From assembly GCA_943328975.2 (NCBI GenBank), contig CALQCC020000007.1, forward strand, positions 1 through 64,000: DNA of 64,000 nt, written 5' to 3'. The position numbers and the translations under genes were made by a program. This DNA comes from Bordetella parapertussis (GTDB lineage Bacteria > Acidobacteriota > Terriglobia > Bryobacterales > Bryobacteraceae). Shown here piece after piece: positions 35,600-44,201 of this stretch (the stretch's first letter is position 1; the number at the start of each line of letters is the position of its first letter). The notes beneath the pieces are model-generated. The model searched no databases. It saw nothing but the letters and a program-made list of their open reading frames with translations, and was not told the DNA's origin.

Positions 35600-37423
35600 C
35601 TATTTTCCGACGACGGTATAGAGCGTTTGCGCGCCGCTTGCGCCGTTCAGCTTGAAGCTGAGCGGGATCGCATCGCCGGCGGCCACTGAGGGCACAACCA
35701 CGTTGATCTGGTAGAGGCCCAGAGTTCCGGGAGCGAGCCCTGCGTAGGTGACGGTCGCAGCCGTGTCGCCGAAGAAGACCTGCAACGGCAGTACGACCGA
35801 GTTGGCGTTACGGACGATTTCGCCTGCGGCCAGGTTGGGAGCAACCGAGCCAAAGCCGATGCCATAGAGCGTAACCGTGTCTCCAGGACGAACCTTGGAG
35901 GACGACAAGCTTGCGAGCGAACCATCGGCCAGGATGACGCCGACGTACTGCTTTCCGCCGGCCTGCAGCGAAGAGGGAGCGAAGAGGCCCGGTTGAACGT
36001 CATCGACGGCTACCTTGTAGGCGGTGCTGGATCCCAGCGAGCTCTGGACTACGACGTCGTACTGACCCGCCGGAAGCGAATCGGGAACCTGCACGTTCAC
36101 TTGTCCGGGGCTCACGTAGGAAACGAACGCGGAGCGCCCGCCGATGGTCACAGAGGTGCCGCGCAACGTCGTCGGGGCCTTGCCATCGATAAAGTCACTG
36201 GAGGCCCACTCACGCGTGCCCTGCGCCAGATTGGAGCCGTAGATCTCAAGCCAAGAGCCGCGCGCCGCAGTTCGGAATCCACCGAACGCGGACGAACTCA
36301 CGACACCATCCTTATTGATCGCCGGTGTTTGTGGAATCGGGGTCAGTTGGCGGATGCGGTGATTATCCGTATCCAGCACTAAATAGCCTCCTGCACCATT
36401 TGAAATCACGGCCCGCGGGTAGCGGAACTTCGCCTGCGCGGCCGGACCATCATCACCGCTATCTCCAAAGAGGCCGGTGCCCGCGATCGTGCGGATCACG
36501 CCATTTTCGGTCACCATGCGAACTCGGTTGTTGATCGAATCGGCGATCAGGATGTTGCCGGACGCATCGACGAAGACGCCTCGGGGGTAGTTGAGGGAGG
36601 CAGCGTTGGCCGCCGCTTCGTCGCCGCGGAAAGCAGCGATCCCGTTACCGGCAACGGTTGTTACCACGCCTGCAGTGGAAAGCTTGCGGACGCGGTGATT
36701 AAAGGTGTCGGCCACGTAAAGGTTGCCCGCGCTGTCCAGGGCGACGCCTTCCGGATAGAAGACGGGACTCTCACTGCCCGCTCCGCCGTCCCCGTTATAG
36801 TTGGGCTGGCCGGTTCCGAGCACGGTCGCAATCTTGCCATCGGTGGAAATCTTGCGGATGCGATGATTCTGCGTATCGGCTACGTAAACGTTGCCAGCGG
36901 TATCCACAGCGAGTCCGGTCGGCAGGTTCAGCAGTGCGTCCACGGCGTTGAGTCCATCTCCGCCGTAACCTTGTACACCGGTGCCCGCGATGCGCGTGAT
37001 GGTGCCGTTGGTTCCCACTTTGCGCACCATGTGATTTAGCGAGTCAGAGAAATAGATATTGCCCGCAGCATCCACCGCCACGCCATAGGGCGAACTGATG
37101 AGAGCAGAGGTGGCTGCGGCTCCATCGCCGCTGAAACCGCGTGTACCCGTTCCCACTACCGTGCGGATAATGCCATCGCTCTGTACCGTACGGATGCGAA
37201 CGTTGAACGTGTCTGCAATATAGAGGGTTCCGGAGGACGATCTTGCGATCGAGGTAGGGAAATTGATGTTCGCGATATTCGCCGCTGCGCCGTCTCCCGC
37301 GAAACCTCCCGTGCCCGTGCCGACCACGGTCGTGATCGTAAACGCCGGAGGTGTCTGCGCTTGGCACACAGCGGCCAGGGACACAAAACTCACAACAAGA
37401 TTGGGAAGACTAAGCAATTTCAT
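35600..37423 (-). CDS. Secreted NHL-repeat protein with Solibacter-type C-terminal domain
   Basis: A 607-residue exported protein (signal LPNLVVSFVSLAAVCQA). Residues about 28-365 hold six NHL repeats of about 56 residues, each with a TVVGTGTxGFxGDGAAA segment, a YPxGVAVDxAGNxYVAD strand and NHRVRKxxxxG. The C-terminal 240 residues (SSAFGGFRTAARGSWLEIYG, then QVNVQVPDSLPAGQYDVVV, LYGIGFGSV and TVTYAGLAPGTLGLYQINVV) are the TIGR03437-type domain that is abundant in Solibacter and marks this lineage. A minus-strand TACAAT (37450-37445) lies 21 bases before the ATG. The role is unknown; a surface or secreted beta-propeller is inferred. Confidence 0.92.
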   Translation of the reverse strand: MKLLSLPNLVVSFVSLAAVCQAQTPPAFTITTVVGTGTGGFAGDGAAANIANINFPTSIARSSSGTLYIADTFNVRIRTVQSDGIIRTVVGTGTRGFSGDGAAATSALISSPYGVAVDAAGNIYFSDSLNHMVRKVGTNGTITRIAGTGVQGYGGDGLNAVDALLNLPTGLAVDTAGNVYVADTQNHRIRKISTDGKIATVLGTGQPNYNGDGGAGSESPVFYPEGVALDSAGNLYVADTFNHRVRKLSTAGVVTTVAGNGIAAFRGDEAAANAASLNYPRGVFVDASGNILIADSINNRVRMVTENGVIRTIAGTGLFGDSGDDGPAAQAKFRYPRAVISNGAGGYLVLDTDNHRIRQLTPIPQTPAINKDGVVSSSAFGGFRTAARGSWLEIYGSNLAQGTREWASSDFIDGKAPTTLRGTSVTIGGRSAFVSYVSPGQVNVQVPDSLPAGQYDVVVQSSLGSSTAYKVAVDDVQPGLFAPSSLQAGGKQYVGVILADGSLASLSSSKVRPGDTVTLYGIGFGSVAPNLAAGEIVRNANSVVLPLQVFFGDTAATVTYAGLAPGTLGLYQINVVVPSVAAGDAIPLSFKLNGASGAQTLYTVVGK

Positions 37424-37548
37424 CGGGAAAGGGGACTCTTAATCATTGTAAGTCAGTAGGACGTCGTCAAAGGTGCTCTCGTTTCACTTGTTCTCTTTGC
37501 CGCATCTTCTCCTGTTAGAGGGGCGTGGGATAATGAAGGTCCTCCACC

Positions 37549-39468
37549 ATGGGCCGCATCCGGATCCTTTCTGACACTGTCGCTAATAAGATTGCCGCGG
37601 GCGAAGTCGTCGAACGCCCTGCCAGCGTCGTGAAAGAGCTGCTCGAAAATTCGCTCGACGCGGGAGCCACGGATATCCGCATCGACGCCGAGGCGGGTGG
37701 CCGCCGGTTGATCCGCATCGCCGATAACGGCATCGGCATGATGCGCGACGATGCGTTGCTCGCCTTTGAGCGCCATGGAACCAGCAAAATATCCGATGAC
37801 AAGGATCTGCTCTGCATCGCCACGCTGGGCTTCCGCGGGGAAGCATTGCCGTCCATCGCCTCTGTCTCGCGGCTGGTTTTGGAAACCCGCGCGCGCGGCG
37901 AAGAAGCGGGCACGGCGGTGGAGATTGCCGGAGGGAAGATGCTGCGGTGCGATGAGGCCGCGCTGGCCGAAGGCACCACCATCACGGTTCGCGATCTCTT
38001 CTTCAACGTACCCGCACGCAAGAAGTTCCTGCGCAGCGAGCCGACCGAAATCGCGCACATCGCGTCGCTGGTCACGCACTACAGCCTCGCGCATCCGCAG
38101 AAGAGCTTCCAGCTTCGCCACAATCAGTCAGAACTGTTGAACGCCACGCCGGTGGCCACGCTACGCGAACGTGTGTTCCAAGTCTTCGGCAGCCAGATCC
38201 TAGACGAACTGGTGGACCTGGGCGATCTCTCTCGCAACCTGGCGATCCCGATCGAACCGGACGAAGCTCCTCTGACGCGGCACTTCCGCCTGCGTGGATT
38301 CGTAAGCGGTCCGCACGTGCAGAAGCTAAATCGGAATTCCATTTATCTCTTTGTGAACGGCCGCCTGATTCGCGACAAGCTGCTGCTGCACGCGATCTCC
38401 GCTGCGTATCACAACCTGATGCCGCCGGCCTGTTTCCCGTTCGCTTTGATCTTCCTCGACTGCGACGCGGAGGAAGTGGACGTCAACGTTCACCCATCCA
38501 AGACCGAAGTGCGTTTTCGCCACGGATCGCTGGTCCATGACTTCGTGCGCGATTCGGTGCGCGAAGTTCTGATGGCACAACGCCCGGTCTCGCGCATCCC
38601 GGACGTGTCTGCGCCGCAGCCCGGTGCGGGCCTGCCGTATTCCGAGTTCAGCCAGCGCATGCAGAACATGAGCTTCGACGCCATGCTGCAGCCGGCTCCG
38701 GAGTTAGGCAGCGTGCCGGATTTTGTATTGCATCGCACTGCATCGCCTGCTCCGCGTTTCGATTTTGTGGAGCCATCCGGCGCAGGCACCTCTGGATTCG
38801 CTGAACCGGTCATGCGGCTCGCGGTTCCCGAGACGCACGGACCGCTCTTCGCCGGTGCGTACATGCCCGAGCCGGAAAGCCTGGAGGCGTTGCGAGATCT
38901 TCGGCCTCTCGGCCAAATCCACGAAAGCTTCATCATCGCCGCTGGGCGCGACGGACTCTGGATCATCGATCAACACGTGGCGCACGAACGCATCCTATTC
39001 GAGCAAGTGTTGGCGCAGCGTTCCAAGGGAGCTGTGGAGAGTCAGCGCATGTTGCTGCCGCTGGTGATTAGCGTGAGCGCGGCGCAGCAGTTGGAGTACG
39101 CGCGCATTGCGGAAGAACTGGACGCGCTGGGCTTTGAAACCGAGCCCTTCGGCAATCGCACCATCGCCATCAAAGCCGCGCCTGCGGGCGTCAGCGGGCC
39201 AGACATCGAGAAAGTCATCTTTGAAATTCTAGAGATCTCAGAGCGCGAATTGCGCAAGGCATCGCTGGATGAATCGCGCGCGGCCATGGCCGCCACCATC
39301 GCTTGCCGCGCCGCCATCAAGATCAATATGAAGCTGGACCTGGCGAAGATGGAGTGGTTGCTCAAGAGTCTTGCGCTGACATCCTGCCCCATGACCTGCC
39401 CTCACGGCCGACCAATCGCGCTGCGGTATTCCACGCGCGATATTCTGAAGAGCTTTCACCGAATCTAA
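37549..39468 (+). CDS. mutL: DNA mismatch repair protein MutL
   Basis: A 639-residue MutL that links MutS mismatch recognition to strand removal. The N-terminal GHKL ATPase motifs are complete: NKIAAGEVVERPASVVKELL, ENSLDAGAT, IRIADNGIGM, and TLGFRGEALPSIASVS. The transducer domain follows, with PARKKFLRSEPTE and the DVNVHPSKTEVRF block. A linker of about 100 residues is Pro-rich. The C-terminal domain has DQHVAHERILFE, a close variant of the endonuclease motif DQHAx2Ex4E, and CPHGRP near the end, so it is probably a nicking MutL as in bacteria lacking MutH. GATAAT lies 14 bases before ATG 37549. mutS is not nearby. The stop overlaps the next start by one base (TAATG). Confidence 0.97.
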   Translation: MGRIRILSDTVANKIAAGEVVERPASVVKELLENSLDAGATDIRIDAEAGGRRLIRIADNGIGMMRDDALLAFERHGTSKISDDKDLLCIATLGFRGEALPSIASVSRLVLETRARGEEAGTAVEIAGGKMLRCDEAALAEGTTITVRDLFFNVPARKKFLRSEPTEIAHIASLVTHYSLAHPQKSFQLRHNQSELLNATPVATLRERVFQVFGSQILDELVDLGDLSRNLAIPIEPDEAPLTRHFRLRGFVSGPHVQKLNRNSIYLFVNGRLIRDKLLLHAISAAYHNLMPPACFPFALIFLDCDAEEVDVNVHPSKTEVRFRHGSLVHDFVRDSVREVLMAQRPVSRIPDVSAPQPGAGLPYSEFSQRMQNMSFDAMLQPAPELGSVPDFVLHRTASPAPRFDFVEPSGAGTSGFAEPVMRLAVPETHGPLFAGAYMPEPESLEALRDLRPLGQIHESFIIAAGRDGLWIIDQHVAHERILFEQVLAQRSKGAVESQRMLLPLVISVSAAQQLEYARIAEELDALGFETEPFGNRTIAIKAAPAGVSGPDIEKVIFEILEISERELRKASLDESRAAMAATIACRAAIKINMKLDLAKMEWLLKSLALTSCPMTCPHGRPIALRYSTRDILKSFHRI

Positions 39469-40037
39469 TGCGCACTGTACTTTTCATCCTCGCCACCGCT
39501 ATTGCCGCCGCACAGAGTAGTTCCCCGATCACGCAAGCGCAACGCTTGAAGTGGGCCACGTTCGCCTCCGTCGGTCCGCCGAACCTTGCCGCGGGAGTTT
39601 TCACCAGCGCGTTCTCCACGGCGCAGAACAATCCGCGTGAATACGGGCCACACTGGGAGGGCTACGGCAAACGACAGGGGCTGCGTTTGACTGGAGCTGT
39701 CACCAGTAACTTCATGGAAGCCGAGCTGGGCGCGCTGTGGGGCGAAGACCCGCGCTATCGCCGCGCCACTGGCAAAACCGCCAATGGACGCGTGTGGCAT
39801 GCCGTAAAGACTGCGTTCCTGTCTTACGATCGCGAAGGCCATACGATGCCCGCCTACGCCCGCTTCATCGCTGTGCCAACCAGCAACGTGATCGCGAACT
39901 CGTGGCGGCCTGACAGCCAACACACCGCCAATCAAACGATGACACGCGTTTCGCTCGGGTTCATCAGCCGGATCGTCTCCAATTCCTTTGTCGAATTCTG
40001 GCCCGATATCCGCAAACACGTGTTGCACAAAAAGTGA
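39468..40037 (+). CDS. Exported protein of an acidobacterial family of unknown function
   Basis: A 189-residue protein with a short signal peptide (RTVLFILATAIAAAQ). The body is of a type I associate with acidobacterial outer-membrane or periplasmic proteins: GPHWEGYGKRQGLRLTGAVT, SNFMEAELGALWGEDPRYRR, GRVWHAVKTAFLSYDREG and MPAYARFIAVPTSNVIANSW. The ELG.LW.EDPRY block is the hallmark. No enzyme motif is visible. ATG 39468 overlaps the mutL TAA (TAATG), so it is translationally coupled to mutL, which looks accidental in function. The following gene has its own -10-like element. Confidence 0.75.
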   Translation: MRTVLFILATAIAAAQSSSPITQAQRLKWATFASVGPPNLAAGVFTSAFSTAQNNPREYGPHWEGYGKRQGLRLTGAVTSNFMEAELGALWGEDPRYRRATGKTANGRVWHAVKTAFLSYDREGHTMPAYARFIAVPTSNVIANSWRPDSQHTANQTMTRVSLGFISRIVSNSFVEFWPDIRKHVLHKK

Positions 40038-40049
40038 TACAGTAGCGCC

Positions 40050-40832
40050 GTGAAACGCGTTCTACTTGCGGCGTTCCTCTTCACATGCGCGACTTCCGCG
40101 CAGTGGCTCAACTATCCCTCCACAGGTATTCCACGCACAGCCGACGGAAAGCCGAACCTCAGCGCGCCCGCTCCGAAAAAGTCCGACGGCAAACCTGACC
40201 TCAGCGGTATCTGGCGTCGTGTGCCGCTGGCAGGCACGCCCTCGGGTGCGAATTTCGGCAACACAGTCACCTACTACATGCCTGCGGGATCTACCGTGCC
40301 GCTGCAACCTTGGGCTGCCGAACTCCTGCAACAACGGCGCTTCGGAATCCTGGGCGCGGGCCGCCCATCCGAGCGTTGCCTTCCACACGGCGTCCTCGGC
40401 AGCATGCTCCCGAACATCCCCTTCAAGATCGTCGAAACGCCGGGGCTCACGCTGATCCTGACAGAGCAGCTTACTCAGTTCCGCCAAGTCTTCACCGACG
40501 GCCGCAGTCTTCCGCCAGACATGCAGCCTTCGTGGTTCGGCTACTCCGTTGGCCACTGGGACGGCAGCACGTTCGTGATCGATACTGCGGGATTTAACGA
40601 CCTTACCTGGCTCGACGATAGTGGCCATCCCCATAGCGAAGCGATGCGCACGCAAGAACGTTTCCGTCGCACGGATTTCGGACACATGATTTTGGAGGTA
40701 ACCGTCGACGACCCCGGAGCCTACACAAAACCGTGGACGGTCACGATCCCTATGGAACTGATGCCCGACACAGAACTCATCGAGGACGTCTGCGACAACG
40801 AAAAAGACGCTCCGCACAACATGCTGAAGTAG
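40050..40832 (+). CDS. Secreted acidobacterial paralogue family, copy C
   Basis: A 260-residue exported protein (signal MKRVLLAAFLFTCATSAQ). Shared landmarks with 12496 and 25785: KKSDGKPDLSGIWRRV, LQPWAAELLQQR, CLPHGVLG, QVFTDGRSLPPDM, WFGYSVGHWDGSTFVIDTAG, GHPHSEAMRTQERFRR, the EVTVDDPGAYTKPWTV strand and ELIEDVCDNEKDA. A second partial DGKPNLSAP motif just before the first (residues 32-40) suggests a small internal duplication. Start is GTG 40050, six bases after TACAGT (40038-40043); no Shine-Dalgarno sequence is present. It ends one base before the convergent debranching enzyme gene. The function is unknown. Confidence 0.82.
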   Translation: MKRVLLAAFLFTCATSAQWLNYPSTGIPRTADGKPNLSAPAPKKSDGKPDLSGIWRRVPLAGTPSGANFGNTVTYYMPAGSTVPLQPWAAELLQQRRFGILGAGRPSERCLPHGVLGSMLPNIPFKIVETPGLTLILTEQLTQFRQVFTDGRSLPPDMQPSWFGYSVGHWDGSTFVIDTAGFNDLTWLDDSGHPHSEAMRTQERFRRTDFGHMILEVTVDDPGAYTKPWTVTIPMELMPDTELIEDVCDNEKDAPHNMLK

Positions 40833-42722
40833 CTACAACCCGTACGCCGCCCGCACCCGAGCGATCTCGGCTACGCTCCACGCCTGCGCCGGACAGCCGC
40901 GTGGGTAGCGAGGCTCCTCGCCATCGTAGATCTCTGCGATCGATCCCAGGCATCCGTGCCGCATCGATTCCCGCTGCAGTCCGCGCACCAACCCGCGACA
41001 CAGATCGAGCGTGTCCGGAGTCTGGCCGAACGCTGTCAGATACGCGTCAATAAAAGGGCCCATCAACCACGGCCACACGGTGCCCTGATGATAGGCTCCG
41101 TCGCGATCGACGGGGCCGTCTTCGTAGCGAGGTCGATACTCCGGATCGGCTGGATCGAGCGTGCGCAATCCGACCGGTGTCAGCAGCTTTACGGATACGG
41201 ATCGCACCACCGCCTGCTGCTGCGCGGGCTCCAGTAGGTGGTACGGCAGACTCACGGCGAAAATCTGATTGGGACGGATCTTGTTCCCCGGACCATCCGG
41301 TGTGAGCACGTCGTAGAGGCACTCGCGCGCCGGGTTCCAGAATTTCTCGCGAAAGCTGGTTCGCACGCGGGCCGCGGTCGAGGCATAGTGTGTGGCACCG
41401 GTGGCATCGCCCAGCTCCAGACTCCATTCCGCCATGGAGCACAACGCCCCATGCCACAAAGCATTGATCTCGACGGGCTTGCCATGCCGAGGCGTCACCA
41501 CCCAGTCGCCGACCTTCGCATCCATCCAAGTCAGCTGCGTGCCTGGCGCGCCGGCGCTCAACAGTCCGTCGGTGGGATCGACTCCGATGCCGTACAGAGT
41601 TCCGCGCATATGGCAGGCGACGATCTCCTTCGCCGCCGGATAGAAGACGTCGCGCAGGAACGCGCGATCGCCGCCCGCTGCCAGCCATTGGCGCACGGCC
41701 TGAAACATCCAGAGCGTGGCGTCGGCCGAGTTGTACTCCGGAGCTTCGCCCGAGTCGGGAAAACGATTGGGAATGAGTCCGTTGTTCAAGTGCCCCAGGT
41801 AGCACTCGATCATCAGCCGAGCTTCATCGAGCCGTCCCGGCGTAATCAGCAGGCCCGGTAGACTGATCATCGTGTCGCGACCCCAATCGGTGAACCATGG
41901 GTAGCCTGCGAGGATCGTCGGCTTGCCATCCGCGCGCCGCACGATAAACGGATCGGCCTTCTCAGCGGGCGGCTCGCATTCAGTGGAGCCATCGATGGAC
42001 GCGCAGATGGAGGTCCACTCGTCGGGCAGTAGATCCAGGGTCAACACGCCTGGCGTGAACAAGTCTTCACGGAAGTCGAGACCTCGATCCAACTCGGTCA
42101 GATACTCGATGTTGTTGTACCAGTGCGGATCGGCGGTGAACTGTCCGAAGGAACGGAACTCCATCGCGGGCAGGCCTGCATAGGGTTCAATGCGCAGGGA
42201 GCCGGCCCACTCATCGGCGCGGAGATCGACGGAGGAATTGGCGTGCGACAACGAATGATAGTCGCGATAGGCGAGAAACGGACGCACCCGCAGCGTCGCC
42301 GCACGGTTGGCGCGATAGCGGAGCACCACGGCTTGGCGACCGGGCACAAGGTACACTTGCTTCTCGACTGTGACGCGGTTTAGCGCGTATCGCCAGGTGG
42401 CGCATGGCTCGGATTGGAACGACTCCAGATGCTCAAAGCCGCGCGGCGCGACCGAGCCTGGATACTGGCACGCACCTAGGGCAAAGGTCTCATCCGCCAG
42501 CGTGACATCTTCATCGACGCGCGACAGGAGCACGTACCGGTTCACCGGGGGGTTCAAGGACGCGGTGAGCAGGGAATGATAGCGGCGCGTGTTGATGCCG
42601 GCGACGGTTCCCATCGCGAACGCCCCGGTGCCGTTGGTCTCCAGCCACTCCAGTTGAGAGGACTGCGGGAAGTCGCGGCAGACGGACTGGGGGACAACCG
42701 GGCTCATGCGTGCCTGATCCAT
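40833..42722 (-). CDS. Glycogen debranching enzyme (amylo-1,6-glucosidase type, GH133)
   Basis: A 629-residue cytosolic protein. The N-terminal domain (about 15-240) has the bacterial/archaeal GDE_N marks: LEWLETNGTGAFAMGTVAGI, NTRRYHSLLTAS, and VEKQVYLVPGRQAVVLRY. The C-terminal (alpha/alpha)6 domain has TILAGYPWFTDWGRDTMISL (the acidic catalytic block), LPGLLITPGRLDEAR, EYNSADATLWMFQAV, PVEINALWHGAL and YHQGTVWPWLMGPFIDAYL. It removes alpha-1,6 branch stubs during glycogen breakdown. No other glycogen gene is adjacent. In the same window, 8926-11568 encodes another (alpha/alpha)6 glucosidase. ATG 42722 is the first start; ATG 42707 is also possible. Confidence 0.92.
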   Translation of the reverse strand: MDQARMSPVVPQSVCRDFPQSSQLEWLETNGTGAFAMGTVAGINTRRYHSLLTASLNPPVNRYVLLSRVDEDVTLADETFALGACQYPGSVAPRGFEHLESFQSEPCATWRYALNRVTVEKQVYLVPGRQAVVLRYRANRAATLRVRPFLAYRDYHSLSHANSSVDLRADEWAGSLRIEPYAGLPAMEFRSFGQFTADPHWYNNIEYLTELDRGLDFREDLFTPGVLTLDLLPDEWTSICASIDGSTECEPPAEKADPFIVRRADGKPTILAGYPWFTDWGRDTMISLPGLLITPGRLDEARLMIECYLGHLNNGLIPNRFPDSGEAPEYNSADATLWMFQAVRQWLAAGGDRAFLRDVFYPAAKEIVACHMRGTLYGIGVDPTDGLLSAGAPGTQLTWMDAKVGDWVVTPRHGKPVEINALWHGALCSMAEWSLELGDATGATHYASTAARVRTSFREKFWNPARECLYDVLTPDGPGNKIRPNQIFAVSLPYHLLEPAQQQAVVRSVSVKLLTPVGLRTLDPADPEYRPRYEDGPVDRDGAYHQGTVWPWLMGPFIDAYLTAFGQTPDTLDLCRGLVRGLQRESMRHGCLGSIAEIYDGEEPRYPRGCPAQAWSVAEIARVRAAYGL

Positions 42723-42785
42723 ATGCGCACCCGAATTATTTCACACTAGAGTCCGTGCATTCGCATGCGCGTCGAAACGCAGGGC

Positions 42786-43667
42786 CTACTTGAGGATGTC
42801 GCGATGATTTTCTTTCACTCGATAGCCGGCGCTCGCGAGGTGTTTGCGAATGTCGTCCGCGATCATGACGCTGCGGTGGTGGCCGCCGGTGCATCCGAAG
42901 GAGATCGTTAGATAACTCTTGCCTTCCGCGATGTAGTGCGGCATCAAGTGGATCAGCAACTCAGAGATGCGCTCAATGAATTCCTGCGTCTGCGGGAAAC
43001 TGCGAATGTAGCGGGCTACGGCAGCATTCTTGCCTGTCTTCTCTTTGAACGCGGGGATGTAGTTCGGGTTCGGCAAGAAGCGCACATCGAACACCAGGTC
43101 GCTCTCTGGAGGAATGCCGTGGCGGAAACCGAAACTATTGATTTGCACCAGGATTCCCGCAGCGCGCTTGCGATCGGCACCGAAGGTGGAGTGGATGGTT
43201 TCGCGCAACTCATGCACGTTGTAGTTGCTGGTGTTGATGATGGGGTCGGCCAGCTTGCGAATGGGCTCCAGGCGTTCGCGCTCCAAGCGGATGTTCGACG
43301 CGACGCTGTGCTTGGTCCCCAAAGGATGCGGCCGGCGGGTTTCGCTGAAGCGGCGCTGGAGGATCGCGTCGTCCGCTTCTAGGAATAGAAGACGAGCCGG
43401 CACCTTCCGCTTAATGCTTTTGTAGAGCGCGGGCAGGCGCTCCAAGGCCGAACCCTCGCGGATATCCACGACCAGCGCTGCGCGGCGGATGTTCGGGGCG
43501 CTCTTGGTAAGTTCGGCGAACTTCGGGATCAAGTCGATCGGCAAATTGTCGACCGAATAATAACCGAGGTCCTCAAACGCCTTGAGCACGGTCCCCTTGC
43601 CCGAGCCACTGAGTCCGGTGATGATCACCAGTTCGGTTTCGGTGGCCGGGCTCGAGGGTTTCGCCAT
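42786..43667 (-). CDS. rapZ: RNase adapter RapZ / YvcJ-type nucleotide-binding protein
   Basis: A 293-residue P-loop protein: Walker A GLSGSGKGT (18-26), DLGYYSVDNLPIDLIPKF, the RRPHPLG signature and the C-terminal SFGCTGGHHRSVMIADDI block. In E. coli RapZ guides RNase E to the sRNA GlmZ and so controls glucosamine-6-phosphate synthase; in Gram-positives YvcJ is a GTPase with a competence role. Here it follows rpoN and hpf with a one-base gap, the same order as in the rpoN operons of proteobacteria. It is the last gene of the operon. Confidence 0.95.
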   Translation of the reverse strand: MAKPSSPATETELVIITGLSGSGKGTVLKAFEDLGYYSVDNLPIDLIPKFAELTKSAPNIRRAALVVDIREGSALERLPALYKSIKRKVPARLLFLEADDAILQRRFSETRRPHPLGTKHSVASNIRLERERLEPIRKLADPIINTSNYNVHELRETIHSTFGADRKRAAGILVQINSFGFRHGIPPESDLVFDVRFLPNPNYIPAFKEKTGKNAAVARYIRSFPQTQEFIERISELLIHLMPHYIAEGKSYLTISFGCTGGHHRSVMIADDIRKHLASAGYRVKENHRDILK

Positions 43668-43668
43668 T

Positions 43669-44196
43669 TTAGGACTCGACTAAATCGAAATGCCCGTCAC
43701 TGCGGCGCACCAGCACTGACATGCGTTCGGTCTCAGCCGAGCGGTAGACCAAATGCGTGCCGTTCGCGCCTATCAGCAGCAGGGCTTCTTCCAGGGTAAT
43801 CGGTTTCTTGCGACCGGGCGTCACACGGTTCACGCGTGGGGCAGTCGCGACCGGGGCAGCCTTGGGTTCTGCGGGAGACAAGGAGGGCTTCGCCGCTCGC
43901 CGATGCGTCGCGCGCCATTTTTCGCGTTGCTTGACGGCCTGCGCGTCCAACTTCTCCAGCGCGGCGGACATCGCCTTGAAGAGATCTTCGTTGTTACCGA
44001 GGCCCACAAACTGATGGTCGTAGAACTGCACAGTGACCTCAGCTCGATAGGTGCGACGCTGATGGCTCAGAATGACATGGGCCTTGTGTTCGCCCTTGCC
44101 ATCCAGAAGCTTGGATAACTTGGCGAACTTCGCATCTACTTTCGCTTGGACCTTCGGGGGTAAATCGTGATGAATTCCTGTGTAGGTGACTTGCAT
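43669..44196 (-). CDS. hpf: Ribosome hibernation promoting factor, long form
   Basis: A 175-residue protein. Residues 1-95 are the S30AE/YfiA domain (MQVTYTGIHHDLPPKVQAKV, then HKAHVILSHQRRTYRAEVTV and LGNNEDLFKAMSAALEKLDA). A Lys/Pro/Ala linker (about 100-125) leads to the C-terminal dimerisation domain (KKPITLEEALLLIGANGTHL, then LVRRSDGHFDLVE). The long form links two 70S ribosomes into 100S dimers in stationary phase. Located five bases after rpoN and one base before rapZ, so it is co-transcribed with both. Confidence 0.95.
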   Translation of the reverse strand: MQVTYTGIHHDLPPKVQAKVDAKFAKLSKLLDGKGEHKAHVILSHQRRTYRAEVTVQFYDHQFVGLGNNEDLFKAMSAALEKLDAQAVKQREKWRATHRRAAKPSLSPAEPKAAPVATAPRVNRVTPGRKKPITLEEALLLIGANGTHLVYRSAETERMSVLVRRSDGHFDLVES

Positions 44197-44201
44197 GAAT
44201 C

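Noticed and set aside
37453-38121. 222-codon minus-strand open frame over the start of mutL
   Set aside because: Opposes the conserved GHKL ATPase region of mutL; no independent evidence.
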